Source: Sphingomonadales bacterium (lineage in GTDB: Bacteria > Pseudomonadota > Alphaproteobacteria > Sphingomonadales > Sphingomonadaceae). Taken from it: 39,110 bases of DNA. Each line of letters starts with the position of its first letter. The stretch's first letter is position 1. Below, piece after piece: positions 24,555-32,787 of this stretch. The stretch lies in contig SXHP01000059.1 in assembly GCA_005773165.1 (NCBI GenBank), forward strand, positions 1 through 39,110, given 5' to 3'. The notes below the pieces were generated by a model. It saw only the letters and a list, made by a program, of their open reading frames with translations. It was not told the DNA's origin and made no database searches. A program made the position numbers and the translations under genes.

Positions 24555-27347
24555 ATGCTCGAGGTCTTCACCGTCGGCGGCGGCGAGTATATCGTCAACG
24601 TCCTGAACGCGGTCGCGGCATGGAGCGGGGGAGGGGGCTACCGCTCCATGCTTCAGGTCGTGATGGCGATGGGGCTCGCTTATTCGCTGGTCGTCGTCGC
24701 CTTCTCGCTCGACTGGCGCGCCTGGCTGAACTGGTTCCTGCAGGCGACGCTCATCTACATGATGCTGCTCGTGCCGACGGTTTCGGTGAAGGTTACCGAC
24801 CGCATCGACCCGAGCCTCGCGCCGGCGACGGTGGACAACGTACCGCTTGGGCTCGGCGTGATGGCCTCCTTCACCAGCCAGATCGGGGATTGGATGACGC
24901 GGACCGCCGAGACGGTCTTCGTCATGCCCAACGCTCTCGCCCTGTCCTCGAACGGCATGGTTTATGGCGCCCGCCTCTTCGACAAGGCGCAAAGCTTCCA
25001 GATCACCGACGCCCAATTCCGCGCCAACCTCGACGAGCACATGAAGCAGTGCGTGTTCTACGACGTGCTGCTCGGCTTCAAGTCGATGGACACGCTGGCG
25101 AAGTCCGCCGACCTGTGGACCGCGATCGGCCCGGGCAGCCCCGCGCGCGGCCAGAAATGGACGGTCCGCAACGGCGACGGCACGACGTCGAGCACGGTGA
25201 TCCCCTGCAACGAGGCCTACGGCAATCTCGGCGCGGCGTTCGAGGCCGAGGTCGACAAGGACATCCTGCCGTTCGCGCGCCAGGCTTATCCCAGCCTAGC
25301 CAACGACGTCGCGGCCGCGAAGCTCAAGACCGAGCTGCCGATCACCGCCGGCCACCTGCACGGCGCGACGCCAGCGAGCGCCTTCGCATATCTCAGGCAG
25401 GTGTCGATGATCGACGCCTTCCGCGCGGCGCGGGAGAGCTTCTCGGACGCGAGCTGGGACGCATACGCCTCGCAGCGCGCCGACGCGCAGGCCCGCAACA
25501 CCTACACTTCCATCGCGCAGCAGGCGATGACCTGGGTGCCGCTCCTCAACATCGTGCTGACGGTCGTCTTCTACGCGATGTTCCCGGTGCTGTTCCCGCT
25601 GTTCCTGTTCCCGCGCACCGGCGTCGCCGCCCTCAAGGGCTACGCGACCGGCTTCTTCTACCTGGCGGCATGGGGACCGCTGTACGTCGTCCTGCACATG
25701 TTCGTGATGAGCCGGGCGGCCGACGCGGTCGCCGCCGTCTCGCCCACGGGCCCGACCCTGCTAGTCAGCGACGGCATCCAGGCCGTGAACAACGATGTCG
25801 CGACGATCGCGGGCTTCCTGATGATGTCGGTGCCGTTCCTCGCCGCCGGCATGGCGCGGGGAGCGCTGGCGATCGCCGGGCAGGCGACTTCGATGCTGGC
25901 GCCGGCGCAGGCGGCGGCAGAAGCGGCGGCGGTCGAGCGGACCACGGGCAACTACGCCTATGGCAACCTGTCGTTCGCGAACACGACGGCCAACCAGCTC
26001 CAGGCGAACAAGTGGGACACGACGCCGACCTTCGGCTCGGGTTTCGCAAACGACAATTTCCGCAACGCCGACGGAACCGCGACCGGCTTCGTGTCGAGCG
26101 GAGCGACGGTCTTCAACTCGACCGGCGGCATGAGCGTGCTGCCATTCAAGCCCAATGTCACGCGTGGCCAGGTCGCCGAGATGCGCGAGAGCGCGTCGGA
26201 AAGCTGGATGGAGGCGCAGCAGCTCCGGAACTCGGCGCAGGAGGCCTGGGCGGCGGGCGACCGGCTCAACCATGCGGTCCAGAGCGGCTTTCGGTCCTCG
26301 AATGGGTTCCAGTCGTCCGCAGGCGTCGAGCAGGGGTCGAGCACGACGCTCTACGATCGGCGGGGGACGTCGGCGACGGACGGCTCGAGCCAGTCTCGCG
26401 ACATTGGGCAGTCCGTGTCGCGATCGGAAAGCGCGCGCGATCAGTATGTCGCGCGCGAGTCGGCCAACGCCGGCGGCACGGCCGGTGTCGGTGGTGGCCG
26501 CGGCAGAAATGGCAGCAGGGGAGGGCTGGGAGGCTTGCTCTCCGGAGGGCTGTCATTGGGCTACAATCGCGACGCCGCTGATGGGGTGGCGTGGGACGTC
26601 GGCACTTCCTCTAACCGGTCAGACAGCTCTTCGCAGGGCCAGAGCAGCTCATTACAGGATCAGCATGCCAACGGGCGCGACGTTCAGGCGACCGACGGCA
26701 CCTACAGCCGGTCGGGCTCGTTCGCGCAGAACGAGAGCTTCTCGTCCGATACCCGCACCGCGGAGCAGTTCTACGAGCACTCGCGTCGGCTTAGCCGGGA
26801 AGCGGCAGAGGTTGAGGAGCACGCCCGTCGACTCGAGCAGGCCGCGAGCTACGCCGAGAGCCACGGCTTTTCGCTCAGCGAAGATCTGAGCCAGTTCTTG
26901 GCAAGCCGCTACATTGAGAGGCAAACTGGCGAGTTGCGCGATCTCAACCTGCCCGATCTCTACCGGACCGACCTATCGGCGGATCAGCGCGCGGCGCGCG
27001 ATTTCGCAGTTCGCCAGATTCTCGACGAGTTCATCCGCGAGCCGCGCGAGAGCGTCGCCGAGCAGCTCGTGCCGCCCGACCTCGTCAATCCGACAGCTCC
27101 CTCAAAGTTCGACATCGCTGAACTGCGTGGGTCGGTGGCGGTGCCGGCCGATGGTGCGGCCGCTGGCGGGACGCCCGGAACCGGACGGGCGGGGCGCATC
27201 GTCGAAGTGGAAGCGGGTCGCGGTGAGCTCAACGATCAACGGGACCGGGCGGGAGCGATGCGCGGCCAAACCGTCGATGCGGCATCCGATCTTGATGCCG
27301 AGCACGGTAGGCGCACAAACAAGGCGTGGTTCAGCGAGCGACGGTAG
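24555..27347 (+). CDS. traG: TraG, mating-pair stabilisation and entry-exclusion-type membrane protein
   Basis: A 930-residue protein, about the length of F TraG (938). The N-terminal half has several membrane spans (around residues 35-60, 320-370 and 410-440; for example VLTVVFYAMFPVLFPLFLFP and GFLMMSVPFLAAGMARGALA). The C-terminal ~450 residues are polar, Ser/Gly/Gln-rich and partly coiled, like the periplasmic tail of TraG. Roles in F are pilus assembly, mating-pair stabilisation and recognition of the donor's exclusion protein. It is the last gene of the operon; its last 17 bases overlap an opposing small gene. No terminator hairpin is evident at its end. Confidence 0.88.
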   Translation: MLEVFTVGGGEYIVNVLNAVAAWSGGGGYRSMLQVVMAMGLAYSLVVVAFSLDWRAWLNWFLQATLIYMMLLVPTVSVKVTDRIDPSLAPATVDNVPLGLGVMASFTSQIGDWMTRTAETVFVMPNALALSSNGMVYGARLFDKAQSFQITDAQFRANLDEHMKQCVFYDVLLGFKSMDTLAKSADLWTAIGPGSPARGQKWTVRNGDGTTSSTVIPCNEAYGNLGAAFEAEVDKDILPFARQAYPSLANDVAAAKLKTELPITAGHLHGATPASAFAYLRQVSMIDAFRAARESFSDASWDAYASQRADAQARNTYTSIAQQAMTWVPLLNIVLTVVFYAMFPVLFPLFLFPRTGVAALKGYATGFFYLAAWGPLYVVLHMFVMSRAADAVAAVSPTGPTLLVSDGIQAVNNDVATIAGFLMMSVPFLAAGMARGALAIAGQATSMLAPAQAAAEAAAVERTTGNYAYGNLSFANTTANQLQANKWDTTPTFGSGFANDNFRNADGTATGFVSSGATVFNSTGGMSVLPFKPNVTRGQVAEMRESASESWMEAQQLRNSAQEAWAAGDRLNHAVQSGFRSSNGFQSSAGVEQGSSTTLYDRRGTSATDGSSQSRDIGQSVSRSESARDQYVARESANAGGTAGVGGGRGRNGSRGGLGGLLSGGLSLGYNRDAADGVAWDVGTSSNRSDSSSQGQSSSLQDQHANGRDVQATDGTYSRSGSFAQNESFSSDTRTAEQFYEHSRRLSREAAEVEEHARRLEQAASYAESHGFSLSEDLSQFLASRYIERQTGELRDLNLPDLYRTDLSADQRAARDFAVRQILDEFIREPRESVAEQLVPPDLVNPTAPSKFDIAELRGSVAVPADGAAAGGTPGTGRAGRIVEVEAGRGELNDQRDRAGAMRGQTVDAASDLDAEHGRRTNKAWFSERR

Positions 27348-27588
27348 AGAGCAACATCTCCGGCGCGAACAGCAATCCTAGTATCAGGAGCGCAAGAAGC
27401 GCTGCAATCAACACCTGCCACCAATGAACAGGTCTAACGGTAGGCGCCTCGCGCAGCTCGTCGAGCTGGGGCAGGCTGGCGTAATGTCGCTCGAACGACG
27501 GATCCGACAATCCGCCACTCTCGAAGTCACTAGTCGGATAGAATCCGCTGGACGTTACGAATGGGTCGCGAGGCTCCAACTTGGCCAT
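27331..27588 (-). CDS. Small tail-anchored membrane protein, unknown
   Basis: An 85-residue protein: a polar N-terminus (AKLEPRDPFVTSSGFYPTSD) and one strong membrane helix near the C-terminus (HWWQVLIAALLALLILGLLF). I used the ATG at 27588; the frame is open to 27621. Its 3' end runs 17 bases antisense into traG, so the two genes converge. It has no recognised family. A tail-anchored inner-membrane protein at the end of a tra operon could be an exclusion or accessory factor, but nothing shows it. Confidence 0.45.
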   Translation of the reverse strand: MAKLEPRDPFVTSSGFYPTSDFESGGLSDPSFERHYASLPQLDELREAPTVRPVHWWQVLIAALLALLILGLLFAPEMLLSTVAR

Positions 27589-27648
27589 ACCCTGATCATA
27601 GCACGTCCGCGCTGGCGGCACACTCTACCCGTCGAACGTATCGGGCAT

Positions 27649-27834
27649 TTAATCAGCCTTCGTCGATGACTTCAAACGCGGTGAGGCCACGGCCAAATCG
27701 CCTAGCCCGATTTCGATCGCGGCATTCAGATGACGAGCCACAGGGCCAGCTTTGCCCCCCGCTGCATCGATCAGCCCGAGCGCCATCTTCATCAGCAGCA
27801 AAGCGGTCTCGGGCACCTGGTTTGCACTTGTCAT
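27649..27834 (-). CDS. Very small protein, unknown
   Basis: A 61-residue protein (MTSANQVPETALLLMKMALG, then a helical core LNAAIEIGLGDLAV). It has a plausible coding pattern but only a weak ribosome site (GGGGTGACGAG). It resembles small helical proteins common in sphingomonads, by impression only. The folded elements at 27849-27885 and 27897-28004 would form its upstream leader if it is transcribed from that side. Confidence 0.4.
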   Translation of the reverse strand: MTSANQVPETALLLMKMALGLIDAAGGKAGPVARHLNAAIEIGLGDLAVASPRLKSSTKAD

Positions 27835-27848
27835 CTCGTCACCCCAAA

Positions 27849-27885
27849 GAAGCCGGCGACGCCCCTTGCAGGGCGTCGTCGCTTC
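27849..27885. other. Stable hairpin in gene-free region
   Basis: GAAGC (27849-27853) pairs with GCTTC (27881-27885), and after a small internal loop CGACGCCC (27857-27864) pairs with GGGCGTCG (27871-27878) around a six-base loop. There is no U-run on either strand, so a simple rho-independent terminator is not supported. It lies between the 61-residue gene and the larger folded element. Confidence 0.5.
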
Positions 27886-27896
27886 GGAACCGGGTG

Positions 27897-28004
27897 CTGA
27901 AAACCTAGGATAAGCTAGGCGCGAACGCCTTTAGCCGGGTGGCCTGGACATACGCGTCCGCCACCCGGTCGATCGAACCGGCTCTTATCCTACGGAGTTT
28001 TCAG
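27897..28004. ncRNA. Candidate structured RNA or transfer-site element (108 nt)
   Basis: A closed, multi-branched fold can be drawn. The outer arms are CTGAAAAC (27897-27904) with GTTTTCAG (27997-28004), and TAGGATAAG (27906-27914) with CTTATCCTA (27984-27992). Inside are a small hairpin AGGCG-CGAA-CGCCT (27917-27930) and a long one, CCGGGTGGC...GGAC...GTCC-GCCACCCGG (27935-27968). AGCCGG (27933-27938) can alternatively pair with CCGGCT (27978-27983), in competition with the base of the long hairpin. The strand is unknown; on the minus strand the small loop is UUCG and the element precedes a small gene. It could be a noncoding RNA, a leader switch or a DNA-level site such as oriT. It does not fit tRNA. 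Confidence 0.42.
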
Positions 28005-28180
28005 GCCCCGGCCGCGTCGCCGCAGCAGGTGCGTTCTACAACCTCCTTGCGAGGCTGAGCAACTCATTCGGCTTGCACATGCCGCAGACGTCGGTGTCGG
28101 GTCCGTTCACCAAAGCTGTTACATAAGGGCAGCGGGCAATTTGGCGGGCCCGCGACGCGGCGACCGGAGGCGGTTGGGAC
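28005..28180. other. Gene-free stretch before the paralogue gene
   Basis: Apart from a GGAGG ribosome site at 28166-28170 for the following gene, I see no repeat, promoter of clear quality or reading frame worth calling in this stretch. Confidence 0.35.
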
Positions 28181-28540
28181 TTGGGAATTTCAATCTTTCG
28201 ATTGCAGGTCAGCGAGGAGCTATTCGCAATGGCGATCGAGGCCATACGCTTCGAGTCAGTCAGAACCGGGCGGTTTCTGACATTATCCGAGGTCGTTCGG
28301 AGCGCGTGCGAGCGCATGGCGAGTACGTCGCTGCCGGATCATGTGCTCGAAGTTGCCGAAGCTATAGTGCTTTACGGCAAGGTGCCGATCACCCTTATAG
28401 TTCGCGAGCGTTGGCGGCGCGACTACGAGATGGCTCGCGATCTGGTCGCGCAGCGACTGGGCGCCGAACCGACCGCGCGCCAAATGCTTGCGATCACGGC
28501 GCGTGTGACAGTGGAGACGGGGCCGGGCGGCAAAGCCTGA
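28181..28540 (+). CDS. Small conserved unknown protein, paralogue of 7911-8276
   Basis: A 119-residue helical protein starting at a TTG with GGAGG ten bases upstream. It aligns over most of its length with the 121-residue product of 7911-8276: SIFRLQVSEELFAMAIEAI against SIHRIQANEALFTLAANAI, then S-RT-RF. No domain is recognised and there is no membrane segment. The pair brackets the transfer region and could be two branches of a plasmid-specific family. Its 3' end overlaps the opposing VOC gene by 47 bases, which places the seam between plasmid backbone and cargo here. Confidence 0.55.
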   Translation: MGISIFRLQVSEELFAMAIEAIRFESVRTGRFLTLSEVVRSACERMASTSLPDHVLEVAEAIVLYGKVPITLIVRERWRRDYEMARDLVAQRLGAEPTARQMLAITARVTVETGPGGKA

Positions 28541-28931
28541 TGAGGAAACCGTTGGGATCGCGCAGGAAAGCCACCCTGGCGCCGTTCGCTTCGTCATGCG
28601 GTGATCGGACCGGAAGGCCCCCGGATTGCGTCGCCAAGCCGTAGGTCTGCTCGATATCGGTGATCTCGATCGCCAGGACCACTTCGCTGCCCTGCGGGAT
28701 CGACGTCAGCGGCGCCTCCACGTCGGGAAGGTCGAGCTCCTCGATCGCCGACACGTCGGTAAAATGGAGAGCGTCCTTGCCGACGACCACCCGCGCCGAC
28801 GAGCCACCGTCGTCATGCTCGGACACGAAGCCGAACGCTTGCCGATAGAAAGCGAGCGTCTCGGCAAGATCGTCGACGTAGAGCTTGACCCAAGCGCGAG
28901 GTAGGGACCCCTCCGCTCCCGTGATGATCAT
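28494..28931 (-). CDS. VOC-family (glyoxalase/dioxygenase fold) protein
   Basis: A 145-residue single-domain VOC protein. The core shows the paired beta-alpha-beta modules: WVKLYVDDLAETLAFYRQAF near the start and VAFLRDPNGFLIRLCRP at the end, with a middle strand LAIEITDIEQTYGLA. In this family the metal site is built from strand residues such as the final Glu, but here the last motif is FLIRL rather than the usual xxEL, so metal binding is uncertain. ATG 28931 follows the oxidoreductase gene by 20 bases on the same strand, so it is probably the last gene of the lyase operon. The substrate is unknown. Confidence 0.72.
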   Translation of the reverse strand: MIITGAEGSLPRAWVKLYVDDLAETLAFYRQAFGFVSEHDDGGSSARVVVGKDALHFTDVSAIEELDLPDVEAPLTSIPQGSEVVLAIEITDIEQTYGLATQSGGLPVRSPHDEANGARVAFLRDPNGFLIRLCRPAPSPLSHAP

Positions 28932-28951
28932 CTGCGATCCCGTCCTATTCT

Positions 28952-29968
28952 TTACGTCGTCGGAAAGCGTCGGCCGAGTTCGTCGCAGGTCCTGGCCAAC
29001 TCGATCAACTTGAGACCCATGATCGCATCGTCGATGGAGACCGGCGGGGGCCCCCCTTTCGCGATGCAACCTTCGACGCCCATGTAGAATTCGCGATAGT
29101 CGCCCTTCTGGGTCGCGACGGCCTCCTCACGGCTGTCGCAACTCAGGGTGCCGAAGCTCAACGCGCTCTCCTGGTGCAGCCCCGGCGCCCCGCCGTCCTT
29201 GAGCCATTGCTCCTGCGGGTCGAGGTCGCGCTTAACGAAGGCTCCGAGCGTCCCACGGACCGCGAACCGCGGGCGCGCCGCGGCGGCGAGCAGGCTTGCC
29301 GAAAGGATCACGCGCCGATTGTCGTAGGCGAGGGTGAGTTCGAAATAGTCGTCCGCCCTCGCGCCAGGCCGCTGCGTGGCGATGTCGGCGCTGATCTCAT
29401 CCGGCACGCCGAACAGGACCAGCGCCTGATCGATCAGGTGCGGCCCGAGGTCCGCCAGTAATCCCGATCCCGGCCGGTCATCTTCACGCCAAGTCAGCTT
29501 CACCTCGGGCCGGAAGCGATCCCAGCGCGCCTCGTAGAGCGCTACATCGCCGAGCGTGCCTTCGTCGATCAGCCGCTTTACGGTGAGGAAGTCGCCGTCC
29601 CAGCGCCGGTTGAGGAACGGGCAGAGCATCAGGCCGCGCTCGGTGGCCAGGGTTGCCAAGGTCGCGGCTTCAGCCGACGTGGTCGTGAGCGGCTTGTCGA
29701 CGACGACGTGCTTGCCGGCGAGCAGGGCGGCCTGCGCCAGCGGGAAGTGCGTCTCGTTGGGCGTCGAAATGACGACCAGATCGATGCTGTGGTCGGCGAT
29801 CAGCTGCTGAGCATCGGTGACCTGGACCTGCGGATACGCCGAGCAGACCTCGGCCGCGCGCGACGTGGCGACCGCCGCCAACTCGAGCCCGTCCACCGCG
29901 GAGATGAGCGGGGCATGGAACACGCGTCCGCCGAGGCCGTAGCCGACCAGTCCTGCCCGGATCTTCAT
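28952..29968 (-). CDS. Gfo/Idh/MocA-family oxidoreductase
   Basis: A 338-residue NAD(P)-dependent dehydrogenase. The N-terminal Rossmann fold has GLVGYGLGGRVFHAP (residues 6-20), VVISTPNETH and, in the place of the family's EKP, VVDKPLTTT. The C-terminal domain carries the GSGLLADLGPHLIDQAL segment with the active-site His typical of the family. Such enzymes oxidise or epimerise sugars, inositols or related polyols; the substrate here cannot be read from sequence. It lies 37 bases after the LysR gene and 20 before the VOC gene on the same strand. Confidence 0.85.
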   Translation of the reverse strand: MKIRAGLVGYGLGGRVFHAPLISAVDGLELAAVATSRAAEVCSAYPQVQVTDAQQLIADHSIDLVVISTPNETHFPLAQAALLAGKHVVVDKPLTTTSAEAATLATLATERGLMLCPFLNRRWDGDFLTVKRLIDEGTLGDVALYEARWDRFRPEVKLTWREDDRPGSGLLADLGPHLIDQALVLFGVPDEISADIATQRPGARADDYFELTLAYDNRRVILSASLLAAAARPRFAVRGTLGAFVKRDLDPQEQWLKDGGAPGLHQESALSFGTLSCDSREEAVATQKGDYREFYMGVEGCIAKGGPPPVSIDDAIMGLKLIELARTCDELGRRFPTT

Positions 29969-30005
29969 GACGTGCAGCCATTCGATCGGCCGCCGGTTGC
30001 CTCGA

Positions 30006-31028
30006 TCAAAGACGCTCGGAGATCGGCACCGAGTCGGGCTGGGTCTCGAGTAGATGCTCGATAAAGCGCTTTGCGACGCTGCGCATCGGCCGGTTGGCGG
30101 TCGTGAAGATCGAGGTCTCGTACTCGAGCACGGGATCGAGCGGGATGAAGCGCAGGTCGAAGCGCGAGTCTAGGATGACCGGGAAGGGGTTGACCACGGC
30201 GACGCCCTGCCCGGAGCTCACATATTCCATCGCCGTGATCGTGTCCGAGGTCTCCATGACGATGTTGGGCGGGCTGCCCGATCGCCACAGCACCCGGTCG
30301 AGGACGGCACGCAGCGGATTGCGCTGGACGAGCGCCACCATCGGTTCGCTGCCGAACTCGGCGGACCCGATCACGGTCTTCGTTGCCCAGCGATGGTCCG
30401 GTCGGACCGCCACCACAAGGCTGGACCGCCGGAAGGCCCGGGCGTCGACTCCGAAGTCCCCTTGCGGCACCTCCGCGATGCCGACGTCGACCACGCCGGT
30501 CGCCACCGTCCTGATCACGTCCATCGACGACTGGATGTCGATCGTGACGCGCACGTCCGGGTAGCGGGCCCGGAACGAGGTCACAGTCTCGGGCAACCAG
30601 CAGTGCGCCAATGTCGGAGCCGTCACGATGCCGAGCCGCTCCTCGCTGTCGTCGAGCCAGCGCAGGTCCTGCAGGTCCGCGAGCGCGGAGAACACCTTCG
30701 CCGATGCCTCGTAGAGCTGCAGCGCCTCCGTCGTCGGCACGACCTGCACGCCGTCTCGCCGGAACAAGCTTCGGGCCGACTTCTCCTCGATCTGCGAGAT
30801 CGTCCGGCTGACCGCCGGCTGCGACACGCCAAGACTGCGCGCCGCAGACGAGATGCCGCCCTGCTCGATGACCGCCCGGAAGACCTCCAGGTCGCGCAGG
30901 CTCGCCCAGCTTCCCGACCAGGAAGAGCGGTGCGTTCGTTCGGACGCGGGCTGCGCATTGGGGTCGTCGACCATAGGGGTGGTATAACGGACTGCGTCCC
31001 TCGCGGGATAGTCCGCGCGTATCGTCAC
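30006..31028 (-). CDS. LysR-type transcriptional regulator
   Basis: A protein of up to 340 residues with a LysR helix-turn-helix (LEVFRAVIEQGGISSAARSL, then VSQPAVSRTISQIEE) at about residues 47-85 and a substrate-binding effector domain (LGIVTAPTLAHCWLP onward). The GTG at 31028 overlaps the lyase stop (GTGA), and ATG 30974 is an alternative start. It is unusual in lying inside the operon, downstream of the lyase rather than divergent from it. It probably controls the lyase-oxidoreductase-VOC genes and perhaps the TonB receptor. Confidence 0.85.
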   Translation of the reverse strand: MTIRADYPARDAVRYTTPMVDDPNAQPASERTHRSSWSGSWASLRDLEVFRAVIEQGGISSAARSLGVSQPAVSRTISQIEEKSARSLFRRDGVQVVPTTEALQLYEASAKVFSALADLQDLRWLDDSEERLGIVTAPTLAHCWLPETVTSFRARYPDVRVTIDIQSSMDVIRTVATGVVDVGIAEVPQGDFGVDARAFRRSSLVVAVRPDHRWATKTVIGSAEFGSEPMVALVQRNPLRAVLDRVLWRSGSPPNIVMETSDTITAMEYVSSGQGVAVVNPFPVILDSRFDLRFIPLDPVLEYETSIFTTANRPMRSVAKRFIEHLLETQPDSVPISERL

Positions 31029-32374
31029 CCACGGCCCGCCGCCGACCCGTTGGTCGGCCGCTTCTCCGCGACCAGGGCCGCGACGACGTTATCGACCTCG
31101 CCGAGATAGTTCTCGGGCGCGAGCAGTGCCTTGACGTCGATGCCGGCGAGCTGAGGGCGTGAGGCGAGAACCTGTTCGAACGAGACGCCGTCGCGCAGAC
31201 ACTCCGCGGACGCCTCGCGCAGCAGATGGTGCGCCTCGCCGCGGCCCCGCGTGCGCGCCACCTCCATCATCACTGCCTCGCTTTGCATCATGCCGCCGGT
31301 GATGAGCGCGTTGCGGTGCATGGCATCCGCGTCCACCTCGATCTGTTCGAGCAGGCCGTCGAGGGCGGTCACGCACGACGCGACCAGCACTCCGAACTCG
31401 GGAAGGAAATAGTCGGAGACGTTGGTCGACACCGCATCGCCCTCATCGTCGCGCACCATGCAGTCCAGCGCCAGCGACACGCGCGAGCGCGCGAGCCGCG
31501 CCAGCCCCGCAGTCTTCTGCGCCTCGGCCGGATTGCGCTTCTGCGCCATGGTCGAGCTGCCCACCCGTCCGGCGTGGTGATCCTCATACACCTCGCCGAT
31601 CTCGGTGCGCTGCAGGAAGATCAGGTTGTCGGCGATCCGCTCGCATCCAGCGGCGAGCATGCCCAAGGCGCCGACCACTTCGGCCTGACGGTCAAAGTCA
31701 CCGCGGCCCCCCAGCCGCGGCGCCGTCAGGCCCAACCTGATGGCGAGTGCCGACTCGACCTCGCGCCCGCGACCGTCCATGCCGGCATAGGTGCCGGCAC
31801 CGCCGCCCGCCCGCGCGACGAACGCATGGTCGAAGAGTCCATACAGCCGCTCGACGTTGCGCCTCATTTCGTCGAGCCAGCCAGCGAGCTTGTAGCCCCA
31901 GCTGATCGGCAGCGCGTGCTGACCATGGGTACGTCCCGCCTGAACCGTGCTGGCGTATCTGGAGGCGTCGCGCGCGAGCCGATCGTTGATCGAACTCAGG
32001 CGGCCCAGAATGAGCTCGACGGTGGCCTTGAGCTGGAGCGCCTGCGTCGTGTCGAAGATGTTCTGCGTCGTTGCCCCCCAGTGCAGCCAGCCGCCGGCAC
32101 CTTCGGGGCACATGTCCTCGAATAGCTTCAGGAACGGCACGAACGGATGCTGCGCCACGCCGACCCGCTCGGCCAGATCGTCGAGGTCGAAGGCGTCGAC
32201 ATCGGCGCTGGCGGCGATGCCTTCGGCCGCGCTCTGCGGGATAACGCCGAGCTTGGCCTGAACCTCCGCAAGCGCGACCTCCACCTCAAGCCAGCGACCG
32301 AGCGTCGCGCGCTCGTCCCAGATCGCGACAGCCGCCGGGTCGAACCAATGCTTATTGTAGAAGGTTATGTTCAT
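31025..32374 (-). CDS. Fumarase/aspartase-superfamily lyase (adenylosuccinate lyase/PcaB-like)
   Basis: A 449-residue homotetramer-type lyase. Conserved regions are WLHWGATTQNIFDT (region 1), GRTHGQHALPISWG (region 2, with the catalytic-type His) and the mobile loop GSSTMAQKRNP (residues 272-282), whose second Ser is the family's base. The loop has Ala where most members have Pro (GSSxMPxK). The pattern is closest to adenylosuccinate lyase and 3-carboxymuconate cycloisomerase relatives, some of which cleave C-N bonds of succinyl-amino compounds. With a TonB receptor opposite, a catabolic role seems likelier than purine synthesis. AAAGGA supports the ATG at 32374. Confidence 0.83.
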   Translation of the reverse strand: MNITFYNKHWFDPAAVAIWDERATLGRWLEVEVALAEVQAKLGVIPQSAAEGIAASADVDAFDLDDLAERVGVAQHPFVPFLKLFEDMCPEGAGGWLHWGATTQNIFDTTQALQLKATVELILGRLSSINDRLARDASRYASTVQAGRTHGQHALPISWGYKLAGWLDEMRRNVERLYGLFDHAFVARAGGGAGTYAGMDGRGREVESALAIRLGLTAPRLGGRGDFDRQAEVVGALGMLAAGCERIADNLIFLQRTEIGEVYEDHHAGRVGSSTMAQKRNPAEAQKTAGLARLARSRVSLALDCMVRDDEGDAVSTNVSDYFLPEFGVLVASCVTALDGLLEQIEVDADAMHRNALITGGMMQSEAVMMEVARTRGRGEAHHLLREASAECLRDGVSFEQVLASRPQLAGIDVKALLAPENYLGEVDNVVAALVAEKRPTNGSAAGRG

Positions 32375-32787
32375 CACTGGAGTCCTTTGACTGGTCGAAG
32401 GTCATGCGGTCGTCGTTGTGACGATCGCCAGGCCGAAGCCAGGACGTTGTTGGCGGAATGCCCGGCGAATTGGCGCGCGGGAGGACGCTCGACGCCAGTA
32501 GAGTTGGCGGCGCAATCCTCGAAAGCGACTCCTGCCTCGATCTTCCGGCGCGAGCTGGATTAGCAAATCGACTGGCAGCCGCTTCCCGCACCTCCGTCCG
32601 GGTAAACCCGTGTCCCGTCCCTACACCATCCCGCCCACGGCAGAGCGCCGGTTCTTCCACGTTGCCCATCCCCTCTCCTGCGCTACGCTTATTCATAATG
32701 TCCATGCTATACAACCAATAACACGAGACTTGACTCGATCCGGCCGTGCGGACAAGAAGCGGGCAAACAAGACGTAGGAGAGGGGTT
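32375..32787. promoter_or_regulatory. Divergent promoter region between lyase operon and TonB receptor
   Basis: A gap of 413 bases without a convincing gene. An AT-rich island at 32688-32722 (CTTATTCATAATGT then GCTATACAACCAATAA) stands out from the GC-rich surroundings and is the likely promoter/operator zone. TTGACT at 32730-32735 is a possible -35 for the receptor. No clear T-N11-A LysR box can be singled out. AGGAG (32776-32780) is the receptor's ribosome site. Confidence 0.4.

Noticed and set aside
27906-27992. tRNA gene on the minus strand
   Set aside because: There are acceptor-like arms and a GGTTCGATC word, but the arm order and lengths do not make a cloverleaf and there is no anticodon arm or CCA-compatible end.
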